Source: Pseudomonas protegens CHA0
GTDB lineage: Bacteria > Pseudomonadota > Gammaproteobacteria > Pseudomonadales > Pseudomonadaceae
NCBI RefSeq assembly: GCF_000397205.1
Contig: NC_021237.1
Coordinates: 1,613,001 to 1,677,000 of the forward strand
Direction: 5' to 3'
Length of the DNA: 64,000 bases
Shown: positions 61,758-64,000 of the stretch, piece by piece
How the letters are laid out: each line of letters opens with the position of its first letter
Position numbering within the stretch: the stretch's first letter is position 1
The notes under the pieces: model-generated
Database searches by the model: none
The model's input: the letters and a program-made list of their open reading frames with translations, nothing else
What the model was told of the DNA's origin: nothing
Translations under genes and position numbers: made by a program

Positions 61758-64000
61758 ATGAATAAGGTTTATGCGTTGGTCTGGAATCAGACACAAGGCT
61801 GTTGGAATGTGGCTCACGAAGGCGCGCGCCGGCGTCGGCGTTCGGGCTCGGGCAAAGGTCTGGTAGTGGCGGTCGCCAGTCTCCTGGCATTGGTCGGGAT
61901 GCCTTTGGCGTTTGCCTTGCCCACCGGGGGGCAGGTGGTGTCCGGCAGTGCGGACATCCTTGCCCAGGGGCCGAACATGTCGATCAACCAGCATACGGAC
62001 AAGCTGACCACGAACTGGAATGACTTCAGTGTTCAGGCCAATCAATCGGTGACCTTCAATCAGCCTTCCAGCACTTCGATTGCCTTGAACCGGGTGGTCG
62101 GTGTCAACGGCAGTAACATCCAGGGGCAGATCAATGCCAATGGCCAAGTGTTCCTGATCAACCCCAATGGCGTGGTGTTCGGCAATAAAGCTCAGGTCAA
62201 TGTCGGTGGCCTGGTGGCTACGACCCGCGACATCAGCGATGCCGATTTCAAGGCCGGCCGCTACACGTTCTCCGGGACTGCGGCGACTGAAGTCGCCAAC
62301 CTCGGTTCTATTACCGCGGCGGACGGTGGCAGTGTGGCTCTGCTGGGGGCGAAGGTTCGCAACGAAGGCACGATCAAGGCCCAGAACGGGCGCGTGGCCC
62401 TGGCTGCGGGCAACAGTTTCACCGTCAGCTTCGACAGCAACCAGTTGCTGGACTTGCACGTCGACAGCGCGGCGCTCAATGCACTGGTGAGTAACGGCGG
62501 CCTGCTCAAGGCCGACGGCGGCCAAGTGCTGATGACCGCCAAGAGCGCGGGTTCGATGCTGCAGACCGTGGTCAACAACCAGGGCACCATCGAAGCCAAT
62601 ACCCTGTCGCAAAAAGCCGGTCGGATCACCCTGGACGGCGGCGACGTGGGCGTGGTCAGCGTCGATGGTTCGCTGCAGGCCAACGCGCTAGGCGGCAAGG
62701 GCGATGGCGGGTTGATCGAGACCCGGGGCGCCACCACCCGCGTACAGCTGCCGACCAAGGTCGGCACTCAGTCCAGGGATGGCCGCACGGGCACCTGGAA
62801 GATCGCCAGCAACGAAGTCAAGGTGGGCTCCTTCTTCAACGCCAACAGCAACACCGTCCATGCCGACACCCTGTCGCGCAACCTGGCCACGACCAATATT
62901 GAACTGGCCAGTGGCAAGGGCGATGTAGCGGTGGAAAACGGGATGCGCTGGTCCAGCGGTAACCAGTTGACCCTCTCTTCGGCCAAAGACATTCGCCTGA
63001 ATGATCGCCTGTCTGCCACTGGCGCCAATACCCGGGTCGAACTCAACGCCCAGGGTGGCATCAACCTCAACCGTCAACTGACGCTGAGCGGCAGCAACAG
63101 CAGCCTCGGGCTGAACCACGGCGGTGGGTTTACCCTGGGCCAGAATGGCGGCGTCACGCTGTCCGGCAACGGGGCGCGCTTCGACGCCAACGGCGAAGCC
63201 TACCGGGTCATTCAAGACACCACGCAGTTGCAGGCAATCGACCAGAACCTGGCCGGTCGCTACGTCCTGGGCAACTCCATCAACAGCAGCGCGCGCCTGA
63301 CCTCCATCGGTGGCCAGCAGGCCTTCAGTGGCATCTTCGATGGCCTGGGCAACACCCTCAGCGGTTTGACGATCAACAGCAACGGCACCGATGGCGGGCT
63401 GTTCGCCAGCTCGTCCGGCAGCATCGGCAACCTCAAGCTGGCCTCGTTGACCATCAACGGTGCCAAGCCCACCTCCGGTTCCAGTGCACTCGGTGGCCTG
63501 GTCGGACGCAACAGCGGGCGCATTGCCAACGTCAGCGCCAGCGATCTGCAGGTGAATGCCCAGAGCCGGCAGGACAACCTGGTCGGCGGGCTGGTGGGGA
63601 TCAACTCCGGCGGTTCCATCGATAATGCGTCGATCACCGGTGTGGTGCTGGGCAATACCCTCACTTCGGCAGCCGGTGGCCTGGTGGGCCTGAACACGGG
63701 CTCGGTGAGCCGGAGCAGCGCCGATGTCGATGTCAGGGGCACCATGAACAGCCATGCTCTGGTGGGTATAGGCGGATTGGTGGGGATCAACCAGAGCGGC
63801 TCGATCGCTAACTCTGCAAGCTCGGGAGCGCTTGGGTTGGGCAGCATTCATGACTACGCCTACCGCAACCTGGGTGGCCTGGTGGGTATCAACCAGAACG
63901 GCACCATAGTGGGCTCCAACGCCTCGGGCTTGGTGTTTGGCGGGGCTGGCAACAATGTAGGAGGGTTGGTAGGTCTCAACAACTCCAGTTTGATCACTGA
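61758..64000 (+). CDS. TpsA adhesin 3, ESPR - TPS domain - GLUG repeats (3' end outside window)
   Basis: The frame opens at ATG 61758 after AAGGAG and stays open to the window edge, giving at least 747 residues. It begins MNKVYALVWNQTQGCWNVAHEGARRR, has the TPS domain (NPNGVVFGNKAQVN) and at least seven GLUG units before the cut. In the TPS domain it shares stretches with tpsA 1 (GVNGSNIQGQINANG, VRNEG-IKAQ, SNGGLLKADGG), whereas after about 62499 it is nearly identical to tpsA 2. It is therefore a recombinant of both. TPS export through the 52117 transporter is inferred. Confidence 0.92.
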   Translation, partial: MNKVYALVWNQTQGCWNVAHEGARRRRRSGSGKGLVVAVASLLALVGMPLAFALPTGGQVVSGSADILAQGPNMSINQHTDKLTTNWNDFSVQANQSVTFNQPSSTSIALNRVVGVNGSNIQGQINANGQVFLINPNGVVFGNKAQVNVGGLVATTRDISDADFKAGRYTFSGTAATEVANLGSITAADGGSVALLGAKVRNEGTIKAQNGRVALAAGNSFTVSFDSNQLLDLHVDSAALNALVSNGGLLKADGGQVLMTAKSAGSMLQTVVNNQGTIEANTLSQKAGRITLDGGDVGVVSVDGSLQANALGGKGDGGLIETRGATTRVQLPTKVGTQSRDGRTGTWKIASNEVKVGSFFNANSNTVHADTLSRNLATTNIELASGKGDVAVENGMRWSSGNQLTLSSAKDIRLNDRLSATGANTRVELNAQGGINLNRQLTLSGSNSSLGLNHGGGFTLGQNGGVTLSGNGARFDANGEAYRVIQDTTQLQAIDQNLAGRYVLGNSINSSARLTSIGGQQAFSGIFDGLGNTLSGLTINSNGTDGGLFASSSGSIGNLKLASLTINGAKPTSGSSALGGLVGRNSGRIANVSASDLQVNAQSRQDNLVGGLVGINSGGSIDNASITGVVLGNTLTSAAGGLVGLNTGSVSRSSADVDVRGTMNSHALVGIGGLVGINQSGSIANSASSGALGLGSIHDYAYRNLGGLVGINQNGTIVGSNASGLVFGGAGNNVGGLVGLNNSSLIT
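62499..63479 (+). repeat. Long direct repeat, copy in tpsA 3
   Basis: This is the second copy of the 981-bp block described in tpsA 2. It covers the end of the TPS domain, the beta-helix stem and the first GLUG repeat. Most of the few differences cluster around 63020-63140. Confidence 0.9.

Overview
The window is chromosomal DNA of a Pseudomonas, most like the P. fluorescens/protegens/chlororaphis lineage. The reasons are a nadB-algU-mucA-mucB-mucD locus without mucC, a phaG gene, a tctCBA/opdH/tctDE locus, a bepA-tusA-perM-bcp-gcvR / dapA-bamC-purC block in the order known from P. aeruginosa, high GC throughout, and REP-type palindromes between genes. The species is inferred, not proven.

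Left part (1-23 kb): the end of a hydroxyproline/imino-acid catabolic cluster (permease, ketoglutarate semialdehyde dehydrogenase, Ldh2-type imino-acid reductase); a Fur-boxed TonB siderophore receptor; a GNAT acetyltransferase and small membrane proteins; a 165-bp MITE-like palindromic element; a DUF1501/DUF1800 pair; a GAF-EAL phosphodiesterase; a methyltransferase, a SMI1/KNR4 protein and tRNA-Gly(CCC); phaG, rsuA, a Cys-rich protein and a Cache-GGDEF cyclase; two tandem Tyr/Gly-rich lipoproteins; an enoyl-CoA hydratase-family protein and ung.

Middle (22-47 kb): a tricarboxylate uptake locus (AbrB-like protein, TctABC, OpdH-type porin, divergent TctDE two-component pair) with a probable Hfq/Crc CA-motif in the porin leader. 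Then come HDOD, ygfZ, sdhE-ygfX and nadB, followed by the envelope-stress operon algU-mucA-mucB-mucD with two sigma-22-type promoters. After a strong terminator come bepA, tusA, an AI-2E/PerM protein, bcp, gcvR, dapA, bamC, a metallo-beta-lactamase-fold hydrolase, purC and tRNA-Ser(CGA).

Right end (47-64 kb): immediately beyond tRNA-Ser lies a CupB-type chaperone-usher cluster combined with two-partner secretion: pilin, chaperone, usher, second chaperone, a dedicated TpsB transporter, a 1019-residue TpsA adhesin, a tip-like fimbrial protein, and two more TpsA paralogues, the last cut by the window edge. All three TpsA proteins carry an extended signal peptide, a haemagglutinin-type TPS domain and long GLUG repeat arrays. 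The third is a mosaic of the first two. This assembly is the most unusual part of the window.
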